This document shows, one piece after another, positions 6,738 through 12,995 of a stretch of 13,683 bases of DNA (position 1 is its first letter; the number at the start of each line of letters is the position of its first letter). The translations under genes were made by a program, and so were the position numbers. The stretch lies in contig CALEQS010000087.1 of assembly GCA_937907975.1 (NCBI GenBank), forward strand, positions 1 through 13,683. The letters are read 5' to 3'. The notes below the pieces were generated by a model. It saw nothing but the letters and a program-made list of their open reading frames with translations. It made no database searches and was not told the DNA's origin. Origin of the DNA: an uncultured Clostridia bacterium (GTDB taxonomy: Bacteria; Bacillota; Clostridia; Oscillospirales; Oscillospiraceae).

Positions 6738-8248
6738 TTCTTCCTCCCTGCCATCTCCAGCAGCAGTCGCCGGTCCAGCTTGCCATTGGCAGTCACCGGA
6801 AGCCCATCCAGTTTGCGGAAGGAGCCGGGAATCATATAGGCAGGCAACTGCTCATAGAGGCTTTTCTTCAGTTCTTTGGGCTCCGGCACACCCACATAAA
6901 ACGCAGTGATCCGGCTGCGCTCCTGGTCATAGACGCAGCAGCAACGCTCTACGCCGGGCTCGGAGTTGACTGCAGTTTCAATCTCCTCCAGTTCGATGCG
7001 GTGGCCCATGTGCTTGATCTGAAAGTCTTTGCGCCCCGCAAAACTCAGCAGGCCGTCCTCCCGATAAAAGGCCAGATCACCGGTGCGGTAAATGGTCTCC
7101 GGGTAGTGGGGATTCAGTGGATCCGGCACAAAGGCCTTGGCCGTCTGCTCCGGGGCATTCCAATAGCCCAGCGCCAGCGCTGTGCCGGCTACGCAGAGCT
7201 CACCCTGCACATTGGGTTCGGTAATTTCATGATCTTCACCGTCCAGCAGGAACACCCGTTCATTGGGAAAGCTCTGGCCAATGGGCAGCTTCTCCCCATC
7301 CTCCACCGGGTGATCTACACGATAATAAGTGCAGTTACAGGTGATCTCCGTAGGACCATAGAGGTTGACGAAGGACGCATTCGGTAGGTAATGCTGCCAC
7401 TGGCTCAAGAATTTGGCGGGCATCTGCTCGCCGGAAAACAGCACCTTATTGACACTCTCGGGCACCTTATAGGTAAAGCCCCGGAACTGCGCCACAAGGC
7501 ACAGGGCGGACACCGCCCAAATAAGGGTTGTCACCTTGTGCTCACAGAGATAGTCCAGCAGCTCTGTCACGATGGAGAACATTTTCCGGGGAATAAGCAC
7601 CAGCGTCGCGCCGGTCTTGAAGGCAGAATAGAGGTCCTTGACCGATACATCGAAATCAAAGGGGGCCTGATTGCCCAGTACATCCTCCCCAGTAATGTGG
7701 AACAGATCCGGAAAGAAGTTCATGAAGTCAATGACGGAGCGGTGACTCACCACAACACCCTTTGGCGTGCCGGTGGAACCGGAGGTGAAATTACAATAGA
7801 GCGGATCCACGTCCCGGCTTCTGGCCCGGATGGCGGCCAGCCGGGCATCGTCTGGCTGCTGCACAGCCAGATCCTCATAGAGCAGCACTTCTCCGCCGAG
7901 ACCCATCTCCTGCCATTTGGGCAGAAGCTCCCGCGTGGTGATGACCAGTCTGGCCTGGGCCACGGAGAGGATACGCTCTCCCCGGTTTTTGGGCTGATCC
8001 GGGCTGAGATAGACATAAAAGCAACCCGCGTAGACGCACCCCATAAATACGCTGACGGCGGGAATGGATTTTTCCATCCAGATCACAATGGGCGCACCGG
8101 GTGCGGTATGCTCAGCCAGCGCGGAGCCAACCGCGCGGCTGCATTCTTCCAACTGCGCATAAGTACAGCTCCCATTGGGATCGATCAGAGCCGTCTTGTC
8201 CGGGCAGGTCCGGGCAGAATGCTCCAGATATTCCAATACATTTGTCAC
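6734..8248 (-). CDS. amino-acid adenylation enzyme, DltA-like carrier-protein ligase
   Basis: A 504-residue AMP-forming ligase of the DltA/NRPS adenylation type: it would activate an amino acid with ATP and load it onto the downstream carrier protein. Motifs in order: TSGSTGTPKG (155-164), QAPFDFDVSV with Asp200 (the position that binds the substrate amino group in adenylation domains), LYGPTE (296-301), YRTGD (387-391), GRKDFQIKHMGHRIEL, and NGKLDRR with catalytic Lys490. Length and motifs match DltA closely. At FSGE (271-274) it has Ser272, where DltA has FCGE with the Cys linked to D-Ala selectivity, so D-alanine may not be the substrate. The start is GTG 8248, with AAAGGAG (8259-8265) 10 bases upstream and no in-frame ATG nearby. 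It is the first gene of the operon and overlaps the decarboxylase start. Confidence 0.88.
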   Translation of the reverse strand: MTNVLEYLEHSARTCPDKTALIDPNGSCTYAQLEECSRAVGSALAEHTAPGAPIVIWMEKSIPAVSVFMGCVYAGCFYVYLSPDQPKNRGERILSVAQARLVITTRELLPKWQEMGLGGEVLLYEDLAVQQPDDARLAAIRARSRDVDPLYCNFTSGSTGTPKGVVVSHRSVIDFMNFFPDLFHITGEDVLGNQAPFDFDVSVKDLYSAFKTGATLVLIPRKMFSIVTELLDYLCEHKVTTLIWAVSALCLVAQFRGFTYKVPESVNKVLFSGEQMPAKFLSQWQHYLPNASFVNLYGPTEITCNCTYYRVDHPVEDGEKLPIGQSFPNERVFLLDGEDHEITEPNVQGELCVAGTALALGYWNAPEQTAKAFVPDPLNPHYPETIYRTGDLAFYREDGLLSFAGRKDFQIKHMGHRIELEEIETAVNSEPGVERCCCVYDQERSRITAFYVGVPEPKELKKSLYEQLPAYMIPGSFRKLDGLPVTANGKLDRRLLLEMAGRKK

Positions 8249-8314
8249 AGCGTTCTCACTCCTTTGCGATACAGCTGTTTTATACTTTCATTCTATATCT
8301 TATTATGCTTTTAT

Positions 8315-8323
8315 ACTATACCA
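8315..8323 (-). promoter_or_regulatory. probable extended -10 promoter of the Dlt-like operon
   Basis: On the - strand TGG-TATAGT (8323-8315) fits an extended -10 element about 66 bases before the ligase start. No good -35 box lies 16-18 bp upstream; a GTGACA occurs at 21 bp, which is too far. The roughly 60-base leader is AT-rich, with no obvious fold. Confidence 0.5.
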
Positions 8324-8390
8324 CATTTTCGTCGAAAAAGCTGTCACAAAATCATTAAAAAAGGATAAAGAATCCTATTCAAATTGGCAC

Positions 8391-8432
8391 GGCAAAAAAC
8401 GGAGCCGAAAACAAACACATTCGGCTCCGTTT
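8391..8432 (-). terminator. intrinsic terminator of the P-type ATPase gene
   Basis: A perfect 13-bp stem (8397-8409 with 8420-8432) lies directly after the ATPase stop. On the - strand it ends in CGGCTCCG followed by six T. It separates the ATPase unit from the Dlt-like operon downstream. Confidence 0.92.
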
Positions 8433-8440
8433 GTAATGAC

Positions 8441-11044
8441 TTACTTTTTCTGCAATGCCGTGCGGATGGCTTTAAGCAGCTGAATGACCAGCATACTGCC
8501 AAAGGCCAGACCGACGATAGCACCCACCAGCGGAGCGGACAGGGCAGTCACTTCAAACAGCGGCTCCAGCACCGGGATCAGCAAAACGCTGCCCAGCAGC
8601 ACCGCGCCGAGGACAAAGGCCCCAATCAGGTACTTATTATTCCAGAACTGTTTTTTCAGCAGCACTGGCGCGCTCGACTTGCAGTTGAATCCGTGGAACA
8701 GACGGCTGAGGCACAGCGTGGCAAAAGCCATCGTGCTGGCGTAAGCCGCTCCCCCGTTGGCAAGGCCGATGTGAAAGGCTGCGATGGTAGCGGCGGCAAT
8801 GACCGCACCCTCGATCACCACATTCGTCAGGAAGGTGCGGGTCAGAATACCCTCGCTGCGGGGGCGGGGCTTTTCGCGCATCACCTCATCCTTATGCGGC
8901 TCCAAGCCCAGAGCGATTGCGGGCAGGCTGTCGGTCAGCAGGTTGATGAACAGCAGATGCACCGCCGCAAAGGGCACGGGCAGCCCCAGCAGAGAAGCAT
9001 ACAGCACCGTCAGGATGCCAGCGGCATTGCCGGAAAGCAGGAACTGAATCGCGCGCTTGATATTGGCATAGAGATTTCGTCCATTCTTTACCGCCTTAAC
9101 GATGGTGGCAAAGTTGTCATCGGCCAGCACCATACCGGCGGCGTCCTTGGCTACCTCGGTACCCGTGATGCCCATAGCTACGCCGATGTCCGCCTGCTTC
9201 AGCGCCGGGGCGTCGTTGACACCGTCGCCGGTCATGGCCACCAGATTGCCCCGCTCCTGCCAGGCCCGGACAATGCGGATCTTATGCTCCGGGGAGACTC
9301 GGGCGTAAACGGAGATCTTCGGGACAAACTCCTTCAGTTCCTCGTCTGTCATATCGTCGATGACACTTCCCTCCGCAGCCTCGGTGCCTTCGGTCAGAAT
9401 TCCGATCTCCCGGGCAATGGCGGATGCGGTGATCTTGTGGTCACCGGTGATCATAATAGGACGGATGCCGGCGGCAATACACTCAGCCACAGCGGCCTTG
9501 GACTCCTCCCGGGGCGGATCCATCATAGCGATCAGGCCCAGGAAGCTCAAATCGTTCTCGTCCTCCAAGCTGACAGCAGGAGCATCCACCCTGCGGCAGG
9601 CAAAGGCCAGCACACGCAGTCCCTCCTCGGAGAACTGTTCGTTGACCCGCTCAATCTCGGCCCGCTCCGCCGCAGTCACCCTGGTGCGCTCCATCAGCAC
9701 ATCGACAGCGCCCTTGGTCACCAGCGTCAGACCGCCGGCGAACTCGTGCACGGTGCTCATGAGCTTGCGGTCTGAGTCAAAGGGGATCTCAGTCAGGCGG
9801 GGATAATGCTGGCGGACAGTCTCGGCGTCGATGCCGTGGTCCAAGCCAAGATGCACCAGTGCGGTCTCCGTCGGGTCACCCACATCGCCGCTCTCATTGA
9901 CGACCGCATCACTGCACAGCAGAGCGGTACGCAGGAGGGGTTCCTGAGTGGGATCGGTGAAATCCGCCTCATCGGCACGGATCACACGGCCAAAGGTGTA
10001 GAATTTCTTGACGGTCATCCGGTTCTGGGTCAACGTTCCAGTCTTATCGGAACAGATCACGCTCACGCTGCCCAAGCCCTCAACCGCTTGCAGTTTGCGG
10101 ATAATCGCATTTTCTTTGGCCATCTTCTGGGTGCCGAAGGACAGCACGATGGTCACGATGGAACTGAGCGCCTCGGGGATGGCGGCCACAGCCAGCGCAA
10201 TGGCAAACAGCATGGCATCCAGCACGACGCTGCCGGTCAGCGCGGTGGCGCGGATCAGAGAGACAGCGAAAATCAAGCCGCAGAGGATCAGAATACCGAT
10301 AGACAGCTTTTTACCGAACTGGTTCAAACTGACCTGAAGCGGAGTCTCCTTCTCCTCGGTACTTTTGAGGAGGGCGGCGATCTTACCCATCTCCGTGTCC
10401 ATGCCAGTGGCGGTGACAAGGAAGGAGCCGCGGCCATAGGTCACAAAACAACCGGAGAACACCATATTCTTCCGGTCCCCCAGCGGCACATCACCGCTGA
10501 TTGGTTCAAGCTCCTTGTCTACGGGCAGGCTCTCACCGGTAAGGGCACTCTCTGCCGTTTTCAGGCTGGCACATTCCAGCAGACGGCCATCTGCGCAGAC
10601 GGAATCGCCCGCCTCCAGAAGGACCACGTCACCCACGGTGACCTCTCGGCCCGGGATCTGGAGCACCTGTCCATCCCGGAGCACTTTTGCGGTTGGAGCG
10701 GACATCTGCCGCAGACTGTCCAGTGACGCCGAGGCGCGGACAGTCTGCACCGTGCCCAGGATCGCGTTCATGGTGATGACCACCACAATAACAATGGTGC
10801 TCTCCAGACTGCCGGTAATACCGGATATAATAGCGGCAATAATAAGGATAATAACTGTAAAGTCCGCAAACTGTTCCAAAAAGATCCGAAGCACGCTCTT
10901 GCGCTTGCCCTCCTGAAGCTCATTGGGGCCATACTGCTCCAGCCGCTTTTTTGCTTCTTCATCTGTTAAGCCCGCCTCGGAACTGGAATAATCCCGAAAC
11001 AGTTCCACGCGGTTTTTCTGCCAAATTGGTTTTTCCTTGCTCAT
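8441..11044 (-). CDS. P2-type cation-transporting ATPase (Ca2+/Mn2+ exporter type)
   Basis: An 867-residue P-type ATPase of the Ca2+ pump group, with an N-terminal cation-ATPase domain and about ten membrane helices. Seen in order: actuator TGES (169-172), M4 AIPEAL with Glu291, phosphorylation site DKTGT with Asp333, MITGDH, TGDGVNDAP (605-613), M5 LLSGNAAGIL with Asn673, M6 NLLTD with Asn701 and Asp705. Glu291, Asn701 and Asp705 match site II of SERCA-type pumps. The site I glutamate in M5 is Gly676, so one ion per cycle is expected, as in PMCA or Listeria LMCA1. The start ATG has AAAGGAC upstream. A Mn2+-type yybP-ykoY riboswitch precedes the gene, so the physiological cargo may be Mn2+, or Mn2+ and Ca2+, exported from the cytoplasm. 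A terminator follows; it is a single-gene unit. Confidence 0.94.
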   Translation of the reverse strand: MSKEKPIWQKNRVELFRDYSSSEAGLTDEEAKKRLEQYGPNELQEGKRKSVLRIFLEQFADFTVIILIIAAIISGITGSLESTIVIVVVITMNAILGTVQTVRASASLDSLRQMSAPTAKVLRDGQVLQIPGREVTVGDVVLLEAGDSVCADGRLLECASLKTAESALTGESLPVDKELEPISGDVPLGDRKNMVFSGCFVTYGRGSFLVTATGMDTEMGKIAALLKSTEEKETPLQVSLNQFGKKLSIGILILCGLIFAVSLIRATALTGSVVLDAMLFAIALAVAAIPEALSSIVTIVLSFGTQKMAKENAIIRKLQAVEGLGSVSVICSDKTGTLTQNRMTVKKFYTFGRVIRADEADFTDPTQEPLLRTALLCSDAVVNESGDVGDPTETALVHLGLDHGIDAETVRQHYPRLTEIPFDSDRKLMSTVHEFAGGLTLVTKGAVDVLMERTRVTAAERAEIERVNEQFSEEGLRVLAFACRRVDAPAVSLEDENDLSFLGLIAMMDPPREESKAAVAECIAAGIRPIMITGDHKITASAIAREIGILTEGTEAAEGSVIDDMTDEELKEFVPKISVYARVSPEHKIRIVRAWQERGNLVAMTGDGVNDAPALKQADIGVAMGITGTEVAKDAAGMVLADDNFATIVKAVKNGRNLYANIKRAIQFLLSGNAAGILTVLYASLLGLPVPFAAVHLLFINLLTDSLPAIALGLEPHKDEVMREKPRPRSEGILTRTFLTNVVIEGAVIAAATIAAFHIGLANGGAAYASTMAFATLCLSRLFHGFNCKSSAPVLLKKQFWNNKYLIGAFVLGAVLLGSVLLIPVLEPLFEVTALSAPLVGAIVGLAFGSMLVIQLLKAIRTALQKK

Positions 11045-11077
11045 AAACCGTCCGTCCTTTCCTGTCTGGCCACAAAT

Positions 11078-11132
11078 AAAAAAGGCGAGACTTTTGCGCC
11101 AATGCCCCCAGCATTGTCACAAAAGTCTCGCC
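11078..11132 (-). terminator. riboswitch-controlled intrinsic terminator
   Basis: A 22-bp stem with a single mismatch joins 11111-11132 to 11084-11105 on the - strand and is followed by six T (11083-11078). Its ascending arm contains GGCGAGAC and the following bases, which also form the 3' side of the riboswitch aptamer, so terminator and aptamer exclude each other. Confidence 0.92.
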
Positions 11133-11227
11133 ATTTCAATCCCCAGCGGGGCCTTTCAACAAATGCCCGTACTGACGCCGCAGGATACACATACTATTCT
11201 GTGCCAGCTACTCCCTTTCGGTACAAT
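11113..11227 (-). ncRNA. yybP-ykoY family manganese riboswitch aptamer
   Basis: The - strand leader carries the family hallmarks: AAAGGGAGTAGC near the 5' end (11218-11207), a central stretch with GTCAGTACGGGC (near 11176-11163), and CCCGCTGGGG followed by ATGGCGAGACTTTT at the 3' side. The closing helix pairs ATTGTACCGAAAG (11227-11215) with CTTTTGTGACAAT (11125-11113), allowing two mismatches. RNAs of this family bind Mn2+ and usually switch the gene on. The 3' strand overlaps the terminator stem, which fits Mn2+-induced antitermination of the ATPase gene. About 70 bases separate the aptamer from the start codon. Confidence 0.9.
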
Positions 11228-11230
11228 GGC

Positions 11231-11259
11231 AATATACGATATTCTAACCGAAAAGTCAA
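11231..11259 (-). promoter_or_regulatory. sigma-A promoter of the riboswitch-ATPase transcript
   Basis: On the - strand TTGACT (11259-11254) and TATATT (11236-11231) are 17 bp apart. Transcription should start near 11224, at the very beginning of the aptamer's closing helix. Confidence 0.75.
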
Positions 11260-11286
11260 GGCTAACTCTGTCAAAACGGGCACAAT

Positions 11287-12078
11287 TTATTTGAAATTAT
11301 TTTTCTTTCGTTTGGGCTGGTTCTTCTCGTAAAGCAGGCGCAGACCGTCCAGCTGCAGATTCTCGTCCAAATGGATCTTCTTATGGCAGTAGGGCGCGAC
11401 CAGTGACGCATAGGAACCGGTGAGCACAATGGTGGGCATCTCCCCCAGCTCCTGCTCTACGCCGTCGGACAAACCGTCCACTGTGGCGGCACAGCCGTAG
11501 ACTGCGCCGGACTGCATACAGCTCACCGTACTGGAACAGATCAGCTTTGCCGGAGGGGTCAGCGTGATATAGGGCAGCTGAGCCGCGCTGGCGCTCATGG
11601 CATCCACTGACACCCGGATGCCCGGGATCAATGCGCCGCCCAGATATGCGCCGTCTCTGCCGATAACGGACATGGTGGTGGCTGTTTCCATATCAAAGAT
11701 CACGATAGGTTTGGGATATTTAGCCAGCGCCGCCACGGAGTTGATGACCATGTCGCCTCCCAGCTCGCTGGGATCATCTATGCGGATATTCAGGCCGTTT
11801 TTCAGGCCTGGCCCGACCACCAGCACGCGCTTTCCGGTCAGGCGCTCCACCGCACGGCAGACAATGGTGCGCAGCGAGGGAACAACGGAGCTCAAAATGC
11901 TGCCCTCCACCTCCGCCCAGTTGACCTCATACATACTCAGCAGGTCCCGGATCAACAGAACATACTCGTCCTCAGTACGGGTGCGGTCACTGGCACAGCG
12001 GCAGGTAAACTGGAGCTTCTGTTCCACAAAGCCGCCGATCAGCGTGGTCATATTCCCAATGTCAATAGTCAGGATCAT
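11287..12078 (-). CDS. coaX: type III pantothenate kinase-like protein (divergent CoaX)
   Basis: A 263-residue ASKHA-fold protein recognisable as type III pantothenate kinase, the first step of CoA synthesis (pantothenate to 4'-phosphopantothenate). The three acidic residues of the family are present: Asp6 in DIGN, Asp109 in GGD, Asp129 in FDMETATT; GPGLKNGLNIR, GGALIPGI, QSGAVYG and LDGLRLLYE also fit. Several usually invariant positions differ: DIGNT is DIGNM, GADR is GGDM (no Arg), DFGTATT is DMETATT, and the IGxxT site is ICSST. It could be a working but divergent kinase or a paralogue with another role. ATG 12078 is preferred over the in-frame GTG 12081 because GGGGGG lies 6 bases before the ATG but only 3 before the GTG. 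It has its own promoter. The lysine-rich tail KRKKNNFK is short. No clear terminator follows; transcripts may run into the ATPase promoter region. Confidence 0.78.
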   Translation of the reverse strand: MILTIDIGNMTTLIGGFVEQKLQFTCRCASDRTRTEDEYVLLIRDLLSMYEVNWAEVEGSILSSVVPSLRTIVCRAVERLTGKRVLVVGPGLKNGLNIRIDDPSELGGDMVINSVAALAKYPKPIVIFDMETATTMSVIGRDGAYLGGALIPGIRVSVDAMSASAAQLPYITLTPPAKLICSSTVSCMQSGAVYGCAATVDGLSDGVEQELGEMPTIVLTGSYASLVAPYCHKKIHLDENLQLDGLRLLYEKNQPKRKKNNFK

Positions 12079-12112
12079 CACGTTCCCCCCCAGTCGGAAT
12101 ACTATTATAATT

Positions 12113-12141
12113 ATTATAAGCTCAGTTTTTCCGGCTGTAAA
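12113..12141 (-). promoter_or_regulatory. sigma-A promoter of the coaX-like gene
   Basis: On the - strand TTTACA (12141-12136) and TATAAT (12118-12113) are 17 bp apart, about 35 bases before the start codon. A second TATAAT-like box lies a few bases downstream. The -35 box abuts the terminator of the upstream gene. Confidence 0.8.
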
Positions 12142-12142
12142 G

Positions 12143-12177
12143 AAAAATCAGCGTGAACCCTTGGTTCACGCTGATTT
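12143..12177 (-). terminator. intrinsic terminator after the Nit-family gene
   Basis: A perfect 15-bp stem (12145-12159 with 12163-12177) with a 3-base loop lies 11 bases after the stop; on the - strand it runs into TTTTTCTTT. It ends the metK-amidase transcript just before the coaX promoter. Confidence 0.92.
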
Positions 12178-12188
12178 CAGCATTAAAG

Positions 12189-12995
12189 TCAAATGTCGCC
12201 GTAGACATCGGAGCGGCGATTTGCAAGGCAGGGCAGACTGGTGCGCACCTCGTCCAGACGGTCGAGGTCGATCTCTGCCAGCGCAAGGCCCTCCCCCTCC
12301 GGGATCTCAGCCAGGATCCTGCCCCAGGGATCCACGATCATGGACTGCCCCCAGGCACCGAAGCGGCCGCCGAACTGGTTAGGTGCGATCACATAGCAGG
12401 TATTCTCAATGGCACGGGCACGCACCAGAGTCTCCCAGTGAGATCTGCCGGTCTCCTGGCTGAACATGGCCGGGACGAGCAGGATCTGCGCACCTGCAAT
12501 GGCCATATGCCGGTAAAGTTCCGGGAAGCGGACATCGTAACAGACACTCATGCCCAGCTTACCAAGCTCCGTGTCCGCCACGGTCATATGGTCACCAGGG
12601 CAGACGTGCTTAGACTCCCGGCGCGTATCGCCGCTGGGAAGGGTCACATCAAAGAGGTGCAGCTTCTCATAGCGACCCACCCGTTCCCCTTCCGGGTTCA
12701 GCAGGATGGACGTATTATAGCTTCTGCCGTCCGGCGCGGGAGCAAAGATACTGCCGCAGAGGATCCAGATGCCATGTTCCTTCGCCTTCCGGGCCATACG
12801 GTCCAGCGTGGGGCTGTTCTCCAGCGGCTCTGCGGGAGTATGGCCGCCGCTGTACTGAGAGAAATTTTCCGGGAAGGCGATCAGCTTTGCTCCGGCGGAA
12901 GCCGCTTCATCCACGAAGCGCTCCGCCGTAGTCATGCAGTGTTCCCAGCCATCGGTGGTGTCGATCTGGCCGATGGCCGCGAGGTATTTACGCAT
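12189..12995 (-). CDS. carbon-nitrogen hydrolase, Nit1/Nit2-type amidase
   Basis: A 268-residue nitrilase-superfamily amidase with the complete catalytic triad: Glu43 in FPENF, Lys111 in YEKLHLFDV, Cys152 in SVCYDVRFPELYR. These blocks and the C-terminal RARAIENTCYV, WGQSMIVDPWG and RRSDVYG segments place it in the Nit1/Nit2 branch. Nit1 (YbeM in E. coli) hydrolyses deaminated glutathione; Nit2 is omega-amidase, acting on alpha-ketoglutaramate and alpha-ketosuccinamate. The ESK...PGD segment recalls Nit2, while the rest fits either. The start codon overlaps the metK stop by one base (TGATG), so translation is coupled to metK. That context suggests a link to methionine or S-adenosylmethionine metabolism, where omega-amidase serves the last step of methionine salvage; this link is an inference. 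A terminator follows the gene. Confidence 0.88.
   Translation of the reverse strand: MRKYLAAIGQIDTTDGWEHCMTTAERFVDEAASAGAKLIAFPENFSQYSGGHTPAEPLENSPTLDRMARKAKEHGIWILCGSIFAPAPDGRSYNTSILLNPEGERVGRYEKLHLFDVTLPSGDTRRESKHVCPGDHMTVADTELGKLGMSVCYDVRFPELYRHMAIAGAQILLVPAMFSQETGRSHWETLVRARAIENTCYVIAPNQFGGRFGAWGQSMIVDPWGRILAEIPEGEGLALAEIDLDRLDEVRTSLPCLANRRSDVYGDI

Noticed and set aside
2781..8248. Calling the operon a canonical dltABCD locus
   Set aside because: A PLP decarboxylase is inserted, the MBOAT is AlgI-like, the SGNH protein is shorter than DltD, no dltX is present and the ligase has FSGE instead of FCGE. Giving dlt gene symbols would overstate the evidence.
8342..8349. GTGACA as a -35 box for the ligase operon
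   Set aside because: It lies 21 bp from the -10 element, too far for a sigma-A promoter; the extended -10 is the better explanation.
7391..8368. 325-codon + strand open frame opposite the ligase gene
   Set aside because: Antisense shadow; the ligase frame has all adenylation motifs and the + frame shows none of any family.
8363..8375. Small inverted repeat GGAT...ATCC in the ATPase-ligase gap
   Set aside because: Only 4-5 bp of stem, no conserved surroundings; likely chance.
8384..9775. 463-codon + strand open frame opposite the P-type ATPase
   Set aside because: It is antisense to an intact, motif-complete ATPase gene, begins in the ATPase terminator, and its Gln/His/Gly-rich translation looks like a complement of codon-biased coding sequence.
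9806..10726. 306-codon + strand open frame opposite the ATPase N-terminal half
   Set aside because: Low-complexity antisense product with no recognisable domain; the - strand gene explains the region fully.
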